DNA of 64,000 nt from assembly GCA_016932475.1 (NCBI GenBank), contig JAFGCU010000125.1, forward strand, positions 1 to 64,000, given 5' to 3'. Source of the DNA: Anaerolineales bacterium (GTDB lineage Bacteria > Chloroflexota > Anaerolineae > Anaerolineales > RBG-16-64-43). Position 1 is the first letter of the stretch. Every line of letters begins with the position of its first letter. The notes beneath the pieces are model-generated. The model made no database searches. It was given only the letters and a program-made list of their open reading frames with translations, and was not told the origin of the DNA. Positions 7,138 to 15,876 of the stretch are shown here, piece after piece. Both the position numbers and the translations under genes were made by a program.

Positions 7138-8651
7138 GGGACCATTCCATTCGTGACGCCCAGGGCTGCAAAGACGTCCGCCGCGGCGGTCGAGAGGGGA
7201 GCCGCCAGCGTCGGGACGACGCCCAGGAGGATGACGAGGATCGCCATAACCGCAAGCGGCGCGGCCATCGAGAAGGCAACCGGGTTGCCCTCACGCACCG
7301 CATCCGAAGGTTCCTTGCGGTACATCGCGTTGACCACCGGCGCGTAGTAGGCGAGCGAGAGCACGCTGTTGAGCGCGGCGAACACCACCAGCCCGAGGAT
7401 CCACGGGTTGAGCGTCTGGGCCGCACCGAGGAAGATCTGCCACTTGGACATGAACCCCGCCAGCGGCGGCAGGCCGCCCAGGGCCAGCAGCGCGGTGGCC
7501 AGGCAGCCGGCCGCCAGAGGGTAGCGCGTCGCCGCCCCGTTAAGGTCGGCGACCGTCAGGTGCGCGTGGTGGCCGCGCGAAAGGAAGAGCGCATGGAGCA
7601 GGGCGCCGACGGCGAGAAACGCCAGCCCTTTCATCAGCATGTGGGTGATCAGGTGGAAGAACGCGCCCGACATCGCGGCCGGTTGAAGGAACGCCATCGC
7701 CGCGCCGATCCCGAGCAGCATGTAGCCGATGTGGGCCAGGCTGGAAAACGCCAGCATGCGCTTGACCTGAGTCTGGCGCAACGCGAGCAGGTTTCCCAGC
7801 AGCATGTTGAGAGCGCCGGCTCCCAGGAGGATCGGTCCCCAGATTCCGGAGAGGAATGCCAGCGGCAGGAGCACCCGCAGCAGCGCGATCAGCCCGGCTT
7901 CGATCACGACTCCCGAAAGCATCGCGCTGATCCCGCTCGGCGCCTGGGCGTGCGCATCCGGGAGCCAGGTGTGCAGGGGGACGAGCGCGGCTTTGATGCC
8001 GAAGCCGGTGATGAACAGCGCGCCCGAGGCCATCAGCACGAGCTTGTTTGGATTGTTGGCAAGGATGCCCGGCAGATCCGGCAGGGAAAGAGTCCCGGTC
8101 GTGCCGAACACCAGCGCGATCCCGAGCAGGATCAGCGCGGAACCGGCCGCGCTCTGCACCAGGTATTTCACGCCGGCTTCCAGCGAAGCCTGTTCCTTGC
8201 GGTAGAAGGCGACCAGGAACAGGGTCGAGACGGTCATCGCTTCGAACCACAGCCACAGGTTCAGAAGATCGACGGCGCATCCCAGCCCGATGATCGCGCC
8301 GGTCAGCGAAAGAAGCAGGGCGTAATATTTTTCCTCGCCCTCCTCGCCCTTGATGTAGGCGCCGGAGTAGAAGGCGACCAGGGTGGCCAGCGCGAGCGTG
8401 ACGCCCGAGATCAGCAGGCTCAATCCGTCGATGCTGAGCGTCAGGTCCTGCAGCGTGAAGAACGGATTCACGGTGTGCGCGGTTTGGGATTCGCGCATCA
8501 GGAGGATCCACGGGATCCATGTCATCAGCAGGATCAGGCGGGCGGTCCAGCGGGCCAGAAAGGGGGAGCGCGCCGCGCGCCCGGCCAGGTACGCCAGCGG
8601 AGAACCCGCGAGGGGAAGCGCGATCAGAAGCAGCGGAATGGTGATAGTCAT
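7134..8651 (-). CDS. Antiporter-like hydrogenase subunit (NuoM/NuoN/HyfF-like)
   Basis: A 505-residue protein of about 14 membrane helices in the proton-translocating quinone oxidoreductase/Mrp family. Family-like segments are YYALLLSLTGAIIGLGC, WLWFEAMTVSTLFLVAF with its channel Glu, a central KAALVPLHTWLPDAHAQAP with the conserved Lys and WLPDAH, and MLAFSSLAHIGYMLLG. It would form one ion-pumping unit of the membrane arm. One base separates it from the NuoL-like gene upstream. The transported ion (H+ or Na+) cannot be told from this reading. Confidence 0.92.
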   Translation of the reverse strand: MTITIPLLLIALPLAGSPLAYLAGRAARSPFLARWTARLILLMTWIPWILLMRESQTAHTVNPFFTLQDLTLSIDGLSLLISGVTLALATLVAFYSGAYIKGEEGEEKYYALLLSLTGAIIGLGCAVDLLNLWLWFEAMTVSTLFLVAFYRKEQASLEAGVKYLVQSAAGSALILLGIALVFGTTGTLSLPDLPGILANNPNKLVLMASGALFITGFGIKAALVPLHTWLPDAHAQAPSGISAMLSGVVIEAGLIALLRVLLPLAFLSGIWGPILLGAGALNMLLGNLLALRQTQVKRMLAFSSLAHIGYMLLGIGAAMAFLQPAAMSGAFFHLITHMLMKGLAFLAVGALLHALFLSRGHHAHLTVADLNGAATRYPLAAGCLATALLALGGLPPLAGFMSKWQIFLGAAQTLNPWILGLVVFAALNSVLSLAYYAPVVNAMYRKEPSDAVREGNPVAFSMAAPLAVMAILVILLGVVPTLAAPLSTAAADVFAALGVTNGMVP

Positions 8652-8652
8652 G

Positions 8653-10440
8653 TCAGGACCCCAGCGCCATGAGGATCAGAAGGATGACCAGCCCGAGCAG
8701 GATGCCCGCGATGTTCCAGTTCAACTGCCCGGTCTGGGTGTGGCTGAGCCCGCCGGCAGAGCCGCGGACGGCGGCGCTAATCCGGCGGTTGATCCATTCG
8801 AACCCGAAAGAATCCCGCGCCCATCCGGCCGGGATCCGCAGCAGCGAAACCAATCCGGTCAGGCGTTCGCGCTGCCAGCCGATCAGGAGCCCGAGCGCGA
8901 CGACGGCCAAGGCCAGGTAGGTGGCCTTGGCCGTGAAGAGTTCCAGCGCCAGTTCCTTCACGCCGAGGAAGTGGATCGAGTGCAGCGGCAGGGTTCCGGC
9001 GAGCAGCGCGCCGAACCGGCCGGTGAACAGCCAGGTGGCGCAGGCGCCGAGCGCCAGCAGCCCGAGCGAGATCTTCATCGCGAGCCCGGCGTCGTGGCCG
9101 TGCTGTTCGGAACGCGGTTTGCCGAAGAAGACCATCGCGACCATCCGGAAGGTGTAGACCGCGGTCAAGCCCGCGCCGAACAGCATCAGGTAGTAGGCGG
9201 TCCGCGGGCCGTCGACCAGGCCCGATTCCAGAACCAGCTCCTTGCTCCAGAAGCCGTTAAGAGGCGGAATGCCGGCAAGAGCCAGCGCGCCGATGATGAA
9301 GGCGATCTGCGTGAAAGGCATCTTCTTCCCCAGCCCGCCCATCTCGCGCATGTCGCGCGTGGCGATGGAGTGGATCACCGCGCCGGCGCCGAGGAAGAGC
9401 AGCGCTTTAAAGACCGAATGGCTGAGAAGATGCACCTGGCTCGCGAAGATGCCGCCCGCGCCGATGCCGTACACCATGTAACCGAGCTGGCTGACCGTCG
9501 AGTAGGCGAGCACGCGCTTGAGGTCGGTTGCGACCAGCGCCATGAAAGCGGCCAGAAGCGCGGTGATCACGCCGACGGCGATCACGGCCTCCTTCCAGCC
9601 CGGGACTCCCTCGAAGGCCGGGAAGAAACGCGCCAGCAGGTACACTCCGGCGTTGACCATTGTCGCGGCGTGAATCAGCGCGCTGACCGGGGTGGGGGCT
9701 TCCATCGCGTCCGGAAGCCAGGTCTGGAACGGGAACTGCGCGGATTTGGCGGCTGCGGCGACAAGGAACCCGAACGCCGCGATCGAAAGCCCGAAAGCCG
9801 GGATCGCCAGCGGGGCCTTTTCAATGAAGACGCCGATCTCGTATGTGCCGAGGACCGTGTAGGCCAGCAGCGCGCCGAGCAGCAGGCCGACCCCGCCGAG
9901 CTGGGTGACAATCAGCGCCTTGATGCCGCCGGCGACCGCTTTCGGGTCGTCGTTATTAAAGGAAATCAGGACGTACGAGCACAGCGCGGTGATTTCCCAG
10001 AAGAAGAACAGGAACAGCATGTTGGTGGTGAGGACCAGCCCCGTCATCGCGCCGATAAAAAGCAGGATGTACGCGTAATAACGCCCGAGCTGTTTTTCGC
10101 CGCGCATGTAATCGACGGAAAACAGGATCGCCAGCGATCCGATCACCGCGGCGATCGCCGCCAGGTACACACCCAGCCCGTCGGCCATGAAGGATACATT
10201 CCCGAACGCGCCGCCCAGGGGGATGCTGAAGTATGGATCGGTCGCGACCCAGGCCGGGACGATCCCCTCCCAGACCGGCAGGGTGTTCAGAAGCAGGACG
10301 ATCGCGAAAGCCCCCGAGACGGCGGAAAAAAGAACGGCGAGAAAGTGCTGGAGGCGGGGGCGGCTGTCTCCGGTGATCGACACCAGCAAGGCGCCCGTCC
10401 AGGGGAACAGAATGGTGAGAAGGATCACTGCCGGAACCAT
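8653..10440 (-). CDS. Antiporter-like hydrogenase subunit (NuoL/HyfB-like)
   Basis: A 595-residue polytopic protein, the largest pump unit of the complex. Marks are FFFWEITALCSYVLISF (channel Glu), AKSAQFPFQTWLPDAMEAPTPVSA with its conserved Lys, AYSTVSQLGYMVYG, and SVFKALLFLGAGAVIHS. Beyond the 14-helix core lies a C-terminal stretch with an amphipathic region and a final helix, as in NuoL, where it forms the lateral arm. Three bases separate it from the NuoK-like gene. Together with the gene at 7134-8651 it gives the complex two antiporter-type modules. Confidence 0.93.
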   Translation of the reverse strand: MVPAVILLTILFPWTGALLVSITGDSRPRLQHFLAVLFSAVSGAFAIVLLLNTLPVWEGIVPAWVATDPYFSIPLGGAFGNVSFMADGLGVYLAAIAAVIGSLAILFSVDYMRGEKQLGRYYAYILLFIGAMTGLVLTTNMLFLFFFWEITALCSYVLISFNNDDPKAVAGGIKALIVTQLGGVGLLLGALLAYTVLGTYEIGVFIEKAPLAIPAFGLSIAAFGFLVAAAAKSAQFPFQTWLPDAMEAPTPVSALIHAATMVNAGVYLLARFFPAFEGVPGWKEAVIAVGVITALLAAFMALVATDLKRVLAYSTVSQLGYMVYGIGAGGIFASQVHLLSHSVFKALLFLGAGAVIHSIATRDMREMGGLGKKMPFTQIAFIIGALALAGIPPLNGFWSKELVLESGLVDGPRTAYYLMLFGAGLTAVYTFRMVAMVFFGKPRSEQHGHDAGLAMKISLGLLALGACATWLFTGRFGALLAGTLPLHSIHFLGVKELALELFTAKATYLALAVVALGLLIGWQRERLTGLVSLLRIPAGWARDSFGFEWINRRISAAVRGSAGGLSHTQTGQLNWNIAGILLGLVILLILMALGS

Positions 10441-10443
10441 GCC

Positions 10444-10755
10444 TTATCTCCTCAGGCTCGCAAGGTTCGCCGCATCGAGGGAGCCGAAGCGCTTGCGGAC
10501 CTGCACGCCCAGCGCCAGCCCGACGGCGGCGACGACGGTATCGACGACGATCACGGTAATGGCGAGGCTCTGGCTGAGGTTGATCCTGCCGGAGGCCGCG
10601 CCGGCCGCCACCAGCGCCAGAACGGCGGCCTTGGTGAGGATCTGCATGGCGACGATGAGCTTGATCAGGTTGCGGGATGCGAGCAGCCCGTACAGTCCGA
10701 CGCCGGCCAGCAGGCATACGCCGGCGGTGACCAGGATGAGCGGATCGAGGATCAT
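10444..10755 (-). CDS. Hydrogenase NuoK-like membrane subunit
   Basis: A 103-residue, three-helix protein of the NuoK/HyfE/MrpC family. Visible are GLLASRNLIKLIVAMQILTK and a third helix SLAITVIVVDTVVAAVGLAL. In NuoK these positions normally carry two membrane Glu residues needed for proton pumping; by eye the first is Gln here and the second Asp, a point to confirm by alignment. The start ATG (10753-10755) overlaps the stop of the gene upstream as ATGA. Confidence 0.85.
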   Translation of the reverse strand: MILDPLILVTAGVCLLAGVGLYGLLASRNLIKLIVAMQILTKAAVLALVAAGAASGRINLSQSLAITVIVVDTVVAAVGLALGVQVRKRFGSLDAANLASLRR

Positions 10756-11246
10756 GAACGGCCTCCCTTTTCCGCCGCCCGGGCGGGAAGGATCTTCTCC
10801 GAAAGCAGCCCGAGGACGCTCAACACACCCGCGAAAATGAGCGAGACCTGGACGATCAAATCCATGCCGCGCACTTCCCAGAGAATATCGGTCGAGGTCA
10901 GCTCGGTCGTCGGATCGGCCGTGCGGAAGCCGGGAACGGCCATCCACCCGAGCAGGACCACCAGGCTCAGGACCAGCACCATGCCCAGGATCCGGGGGAC
11001 GAGCGGCTTTGCGTTCATGGCCTCGTCGCCGGCGATGCTGATGGCGAACACGAACAGCACGGTCACCAGACCCACCCCGATGCTCAGCTCGATCACCGCC
11101 ACCTCCCGCGCACCGAGCATGTAAAACAGGATCGCGGAAAGCGCGCTGACCCCGGCCAACCAAATGGCGGAGGCGAGCAGACGGTTTGCGGTAATCGCCA
11201 GCACCGCGCACAGAATTATCCCTGCAACGACAAGCCCAAACAGCAT
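10752..11246 (-). CDS. Hydrogenase NuoJ/MbhD-like membrane subunit
   Basis: First gene of the hydrogenase operon, 164 residues with about five helices. The N-terminal half (ITANRLLASAIWLAGVSALS, then ELSIGVGLVTVLFVFAIS) resembles both NuoJ and the MbhD/DUF4040 subunit of Mrp-linked hydrogenases; the C-terminal half (helix, polar loop, helix) resembles NuoJ or MbhE. I cannot separate these assignments by eye. It has a clear ribosome site, AAGGAG, upstream of the ATG at 11246. Confidence 0.78.
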   Translation of the reverse strand: MLFGLVVAGIILCAVLAITANRLLASAIWLAGVSALSAILFYMLGAREVAVIELSIGVGLVTVLFVFAISIAGDEAMNAKPLVPRILGMVLVLSLVVLLGWMAVPGFRTADPTTELTSTDILWEVRGMDLIVQVSLIFAGVLSVLGLLSEKILPARAAEKGGRS

Positions 11247-11646
11247 GGAATGCTCCTTTCCGTACTATTTTACTCCAAATTGTTTTATTTTCGGCTGTGG
11301 ACTCGGAATGGCGGAAGAAGAAAGCACTTGCGAAAACCGCCATAGTCCGTAGGCCGGGTGCCCGCTTCCGCGACATCTTTTTCCGAGACGAGCCGGTTTA
11401 GTGCGCGCCGGTGCAATTCAGGCTTGCACGCGTCGCGCCATGCCGGAGGGAGAGGCCGGAATGGCAGGATGCCTCGAACCGATATTGGGCAGGGTTCGAA
11501 AAGGGGCGGGGGCGATGAAATTATAAAGCATTCTTCGTGTTGCGGGAAGGATTCAGTTCCCCGCATCCCTCTGTTGGGCAAAAGTAGGCAGGGCTATCCT
11601 CTGCAACAATCGGCAAAAATGACGCGCGAGATGCATTAGGGATAAG

Positions 11647-11795
11647 CAGGGGTTTGAAAAAGGCGGGGGAGGTCATTGCGAGCTCCACCCCGGCTCTGCC
11701 GTGTCGGAGCCGGGGCCTTGCTCCCGGAGCCTGCCCTGAGCGGGGTGAAGGGGCCGCTCGCATTGACACCCGTTTCCTGCTTTTTCAACACCCTG
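11647..11795. mobile_element. MITE-like element, copy 1
   Basis: A 149-bp piece bounded by imperfect 16-base inverted ends, CAGGGGTTTGAAAAAG and CTTTTTCAACACCCTG. The interior contains a GC-rich palindrome (CCCCGGCTC ... GGAGCCGGGG) and no coding potential. A second element with the same ends lies at 21027-21238. The ends resemble terminal repeats of some transposon families (CAGGxTGTTGAAAAA), but no transposase is in the window and no clear target duplication is seen. Confidence 0.5.
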
Positions 11796-12044
11796 TTTGC
11801 GTGCTTTTTACGGCAGGCTTGCATTGGGACGGCAAAAGCAAACTCAGCCGCATCCATTCGCCGGGAAATCTTGGGATGCGATTATTAATGGTTTTTTTAC
11901 GATCTGGGGAGAGATACTGGAAGTGGAAATTCTCAATTCCAGTATAATTTATTTCGCTCCCGCCCGGAATGGAGGCTTTGAATGCAGGGTGCGCATGATA
12001 GCCGGACCGCTTGGGTTTACCGGCGGTTGCCGTCATCCCGTGAG

Positions 12045-12082
12045 GGCACAGACGGTCTGTGCCGCCGGCATCGTCCGGCGGC
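12045..12082 (+). promoter_or_regulatory. Paired hairpins in the leader of the first receptor gene
   Basis: Two adjacent stems: GGCACAGAC/GTCTGTGCC with a one-base loop (12045-12063) and GCCGCCGG/CCGGCGGC (12061-12082). They overlap by three bases, so they compete. They lie between a TATAAT at 11943 and the start at 12168 and could shape the leader RNA; there is no U-tract for termination. Confidence 0.35.
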
Positions 12083-12167
12083 AGGCCCGGAGCGCCGTTC
12101 GTTTCCTCCCGTTCTGTTTTTTCCCACCGCCTGATTTTCTCCCGCCGAATCCTTTTTGGCATCCGCG

Positions 12168-14435
12168 ATGCGATCCTCCCCGATCACGATTGGAATGCTT
12201 CCCGGCTGGCCGGTTTACGGCAGCATCTTCCTGGATCGTTTCCTTCAATCCGTCATCGGCGGGGTGCGCGCGGCCGCGCACGATAACGGCTGCAACCTGA
12301 TCGTCGCCTGCGGCGTGAGCCGCACGCCGGGCATGCGCTCGCTCCACACCGCCTGGCCGGTGCTCGCGCCGGATTGCGATTACGTGCCGCTCGGGCACTG
12401 GAACACCGACGGGCTGATCGTCGCCGCCCCGCTTCGGTCGGAGGAGCGCAGCCGCTACCTGCGCACGGTGATCGACGCTGGATTCCCGGTTGTGTTCATC
12501 GGCTCCGGGGAGGGCAACCCTTCGGTCATCATGGACAACGAAGACGGAATCCGCCAGGCGGTGGAGCACCTGATACGGCACGGCCACCGCCGGATCGCCT
12601 TCGTCGCCGGCGATCCGCTCGATCACGGCGACAGCGCCTTCCGCCTGCAGGCTTACCGCAACGCGATCGAGGAGTTTGAGGCGATATCCGATCCGCGCCT
12701 GGTCGCCTATGGTTACCATTACCGCGAGGGAGGCCGCAAGGCGATGGAGCAGATACTCAACACCGCCGTCCCTTTCACCGCGGTGGTGGCCTCCAATGAC
12801 GTCTCGGCTTTCGGCGCAATGGAGATGCTCAAGATCGCCGGAAGGCGGATCCCGATGGATGTGGCGGTGATCGGGTTCGACGATCAGCCGGCCGCGGCCG
12901 GGCAGGTGCCCCCGCTGACCTCGGTCCATTACCCGCAGTTCGATGCGGGCGTGAAAGCAGTGGAGGTGCTGCTCGAGTCGATTGCGCATCCCGGCCCGGC
13001 GGCGGCGCGCGAGATCCGCATACCCGCTTGGCTGGCAATCCGCGAATCCTGCGGCTGTTCGCCTTCGTATCAGGTGGACCGGCAGGAAGTGCGCGCGCGC
13101 GGCGCCGCGGAGAATGCCGATATCGAGCCGATCGGGCGCAGCATCCAGGATACTCTCCAGCCCAGCCTCGGCGCAGCCGGACCGGCGGACCTGGCCGGAC
13201 GCTCGCGTGAATTCGTATCCGCCTTCCTCCAGAGCATCCAGCGCCGCGAGCCAAAGGAGTTTTACCGCGTGCTGGAGGAGATCCTCGATCTGGCTGACCC
13301 ATCCGAGGATTTCAGCGACTTGTGGCAGTCGGCTGTTTCGATCCTCCGTCTGCGGACCGCGGCGATGATCGTCGCCGAAGAGCAAACCTTCGCCGAAAAC
13401 ATGCTCCATCAGGCGCGCCTGACGATCTCCGACCACGCCGAACGGCTTTCGCTGCGGAAAAAGCTTTCGGCCAACGAGATCAATCACCAGATCGGATGGA
13501 TGACCACCCGCATGTTTTCGGCGGGATCGGAAAAGGAGATTCTGCGGATTTTCGCGGAGCACCTGGCTGAAATCGGGATCCGTTTCGCCCAGGTGGCGCT
13601 GTTCGAACCGCGCGAGGGCAATCCGCTGGGGGCGATCGCTTTCTACTGCAACCTGTGGCATGCGGCCGGCGAAGCGGCCGGGAAAGAGCTGCGGGATCTG
13701 TGCGTCGACATCAAGGACTTCCCCACCCCGGATATCCTTCCCGCCGCAAGCCCGTATTCCATCGCGCTGCTTCCGATCGTGTTCCAGGATGAACCGATGG
13801 GGTTCGCGATTTTCGATGCCGGCAACCTGGAACCGCTGGCGACGATCATCCGCCAGCTGGGGGCCGCGCTTAAAACCCAGGAGCTGCACAGCCAGGCGGA
13901 GGACCTAACCCTGACGGATCCCTCGACCGGAGTCCAAAACCGCCGGTTCTTCGACCTGTTCCTCCAGCGGGAACTGGAACGCAGCCGGAGGTACCATCGC
14001 GGCCTCACAATCATCATGGTGAACCTGGATGGATGGACGAAATTCGCGTCCGAACACGGTCCCGTCCGGAGCCGCGGGGCGCTGGGCACCCTCGCCCAGA
14101 CTGTCAGCGCCTGCGTGCGCCGCGGATCCGATATGGTCTGCCGGTACACCTCGGATACCTTCGCCATCATGCTCCCGGAGACCGACCGCATGGGCGCGCA
14201 AGCCATCGCCGCAGCCATTCGTGAAAACATCGAGAAGCAGGAGGCCTTCCAGGGCGCCTTCGACATCGGAATCGGGATCGTCCTGGCGGAGACGGAATGC
14301 CCGTGCAAGCAGGCCGAGGAACTGGCGGCCGCTACCAGCCGAGCCCTTGATGCGGCCAAGGCTGCCGGCCGCAACCGGACGGAGATCGTCACGCTTGGAC
14401 CTCCAGCCCGCGCGGATAAGGCGCCGCGCTCGTAA
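12168..14435 (+). CDS. LacI-type binding domain + degenerate GGDEF protein
   Basis: About 755 residues. Residues 8-290 form a LacI/periplasmic-binding-type sensor without a DNA-binding domain or signal peptide (IGMLPG start, PLGHWNTDG, HGHRRIAFVAGD, VIGFDDQP), ending in the SCGC motif that all four paralogs share. A helical and GAF-like middle region follows, then GGDEF from about 585. The active-site loop reads RYTSDTF instead of RYGGEEF, so cyclase activity is probably lost. The upstream RGSD keeps the RxxD spacing of the c-di-GMP inhibitory site. I infer a ligand-controlled c-di-GMP receptor or scaffold. Start: ATG at 12168, with a TTG at 12156 as alternative; neither has a strong ribosome site. 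Confidence 0.88.
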   Translation: MRSSPITIGMLPGWPVYGSIFLDRFLQSVIGGVRAAAHDNGCNLIVACGVSRTPGMRSLHTAWPVLAPDCDYVPLGHWNTDGLIVAAPLRSEERSRYLRTVIDAGFPVVFIGSGEGNPSVIMDNEDGIRQAVEHLIRHGHRRIAFVAGDPLDHGDSAFRLQAYRNAIEEFEAISDPRLVAYGYHYREGGRKAMEQILNTAVPFTAVVASNDVSAFGAMEMLKIAGRRIPMDVAVIGFDDQPAAAGQVPPLTSVHYPQFDAGVKAVEVLLESIAHPGPAAAREIRIPAWLAIRESCGCSPSYQVDRQEVRARGAAENADIEPIGRSIQDTLQPSLGAAGPADLAGRSREFVSAFLQSIQRREPKEFYRVLEEILDLADPSEDFSDLWQSAVSILRLRTAAMIVAEEQTFAENMLHQARLTISDHAERLSLRKKLSANEINHQIGWMTTRMFSAGSEKEILRIFAEHLAEIGIRFAQVALFEPREGNPLGAIAFYCNLWHAAGEAAGKELRDLCVDIKDFPTPDILPAASPYSIALLPIVFQDEPMGFAIFDAGNLEPLATIIRQLGAALKTQELHSQAEDLTLTDPSTGVQNRRFFDLFLQRELERSRRYHRGLTIIMVNLDGWTKFASEHGPVRSRGALGTLAQTVSACVRRGSDMVCRYTSDTFAIMLPETDRMGAQAIAAAIRENIEKQEAFQGAFDIGIGIVLAETECPCKQAEELAAATSRALDAAKAAGRNRTEIVTLGPPARADKAPRS

Positions 14436-14683
14436 AAAGCAAGATCCCTGCCTTTTCGCCCATTTTTCAATAGATTCAGCCTGCATTTACAGGGCCGGGG
14501 GGCGGGTCCGATTATCATTGCTGTCACCGTATCATGGTTCCGGGAGTGCGGATGGAATTTCTTCCGAACAGATTGGATCTCCCGAGTTTGTCCGGTATTC
14601 CATTTTGGAGCAGCGTCTTCCACTTTGGCGGTCTCCGCTGAGGTTTTTCCGTTACGGTATTTTCTTTTTGGAAAGGAAAAGTC

Positions 14684-15634
14684 ATGCCGCCGATTGACAG
14701 TTTTGTGGACCAAGTCGTAAAGAACGTGGAACAGGTGATGGTGGGCAAGCGCGAGAGCATCAAGTTGCTGATGGTGGCGCTTCTGTGCGAAGGCCACGTG
14801 CTGATCGAGGACGTGCCCGGCGTGGGCAAGACGATGCTCGCCCGCTCGATCGCGATCAGCCTCGGCGGCCAATTCCGCCGGCTGCAATGCACCCCGGACC
14901 TCCTGCCCAATGATGTGACCGGCGTGTCGGTCTTCAACCAGAAGAGCGCTCAGTTCGAATTCCGGCCCGGACCGGTGTTTGTCAATATCCTGCTGGCGGA
15001 TGAGATCAACCGCGCCACGCCGCGCACGCAATCCGCGCTGCTCGAGGCGATGCAGGAGCAGCAGGTGACGGTCGACGGATCGACCCATCCGCTCCCGCGC
15101 CCGTTCCTTGTCCTGGCAACCCAGAATCCGATCGAGTACGAAGGCACCTTTCCGCTGCCCGAAGCCCAGCTCGACCGGTTCCTGATCCGGCTCACGCTGG
15201 GATACCCCACCGCGGCGGAAGAGAAAACGCTGCTGATAAATTTGCGGCGGGAGCACCCGATCCAGCGCCTGCAGCAGGTGGCCGAATGCGCGGAACTGAT
15301 GGAACTGCAAAAGCAGGCGTGGGAGATCCACATCGACGATACGCTCCAGGACTACATCGTGCGCCTGACCGGCAGCACCCGCTCGCATCCGGACCTGGCG
15401 CTGGGAGCCAGTCCGCGCGCTTCGCTCGCGCTGTACAAGACCGCCCAGGCGCTGGCGGGAGTCCGGGGCCGCGACCATGTCCTGCCGGAGGATATCAAAA
15501 CCATGGCGCCGGCTGTGCTTGCCCACCGGCTGGTGCTGCGTCCGGAGGCCGAACTGCGCGGCCGGACCACCCCGGCGGTGATGGAAGAGCTGCTGGCCGA
15601 AACACCGCTCGACCTCGGCTCCGTGACGCGGTAA
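14684..15634 (+). CDS. MoxR family AAA+ ATPase
   Basis: A 316-residue ATPase of the MoxR group, chaperone-like proteins that help assemble or activate partner complexes. Walker A is EDVPGVGKTMLA near residue 42, Walker B ILLADEINRA near 105, sensor 1 lies in LVLATQNPIEYEGT, and the lid domain follows. MoxR genes are normally found beside a DUF58 protein, as here (15877), followed by a transglutaminase-like or DUF4129 membrane protein (17061). The 248 bases before it show no gene. Confidence 0.95.
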   Translation: MPPIDSFVDQVVKNVEQVMVGKRESIKLLMVALLCEGHVLIEDVPGVGKTMLARSIAISLGGQFRRLQCTPDLLPNDVTGVSVFNQKSAQFEFRPGPVFVNILLADEINRATPRTQSALLEAMQEQQVTVDGSTHPLPRPFLVLATQNPIEYEGTFPLPEAQLDRFLIRLTLGYPTAAEEKTLLINLRREHPIQRLQQVAECAELMELQKQAWEIHIDDTLQDYIVRLTGSTRSHPDLALGASPRASLALYKTAQALAGVRGRDHVLPEDIKTMAPAVLAHRLVLRPEAELRGRTTPAVMEELLAETPLDLGSVTR

Positions 15635-15642
15635 AAGATTTT

Positions 15643-15849
15643 CCACGAAGGCACACGAAGGAGATCGGAAGAAACACGAAGACTCATCGAAAAAAAGGAA
15701 AATCTGAAAATGTCACCCTGAACGCAGTAAAGAGTCTGGAAACAATGAGGTAGATGCTTCGCTGCGCTCAGCATGACAGCCTTTTTCAGTGGTTTTACAA
15801 AATTGAATAGTTTCGTGTGCTTTGGTTTCTTCTTCTTGTGTCTTCGTGG
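15643..15849. repeat. Nested intergenic repeat
   Basis: Two repeat types are nested between moxR and the DUF58 gene. The outer arms (15643-15681 and 15812-15849) are imperfect inverted copies of a CACGAAG-rich sequence; the right arm ends TGTGTCTTCGTGG. Within them, 15711-15778 is an inverted repeat starting TGTCACCCTGAACGCAG and ending CTGCGCTCAGCATGACA, a sequence type widely scattered between genes in environmental bacteria. No coding signal is seen. Confidence 0.6.
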
Positions 15850-15876
15850 ATTCCATAAATAGGAGCAAACCGGAAC

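Larger units (their letters stand above)
11247..12167. other. Gene-free stretch before the receptor cluster
   Basis: About 920 bases without a supportable gene, between the divergent hydrogenase operon and the first LacI-GGDEF gene. It holds a possible -10 for the operon (TAAAAT on the minus strand, 11267-11272, with no good -35), a miniature inverted-repeat element (11647-11795), a TATAAT at 11943-11948 on the plus strand, and two strong hairpins at 12045-12082. Open frames here show no family-like segments. Confidence 0.6.

Noticed and set aside
8383-11124. A 913-codon open frame on the plus strand
   Set aside because: It lies opposite the NuoL-, NuoK- and NuoJ-like genes, and its translation is Arg/Asp/Gln/Gly-rich with no family-like segment. 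Such frames are expected opposite hydrophobic genes at high GC.
2874-11246. Ordinary NADH dehydrogenase (complex I) operon
   Set aside because: The large subunit keeps four NiFe cysteines, the small subunit has SCNGC instead of a CC motif, and a hydrogenase protease is present.
11285-11581. Small minus-strand frame upstream of the hydrogenase operon as a gene
   Set aside because: No family-like segment, no ribosome site, and it overlaps the operon's promoter region.
12033-13889. A 618-codon minus-strand frame and similar long antisense frames opposite the GGDEF genes
   Set aside because: They mirror well-supported plus-strand genes with recognisable domains and have no domains of their own.
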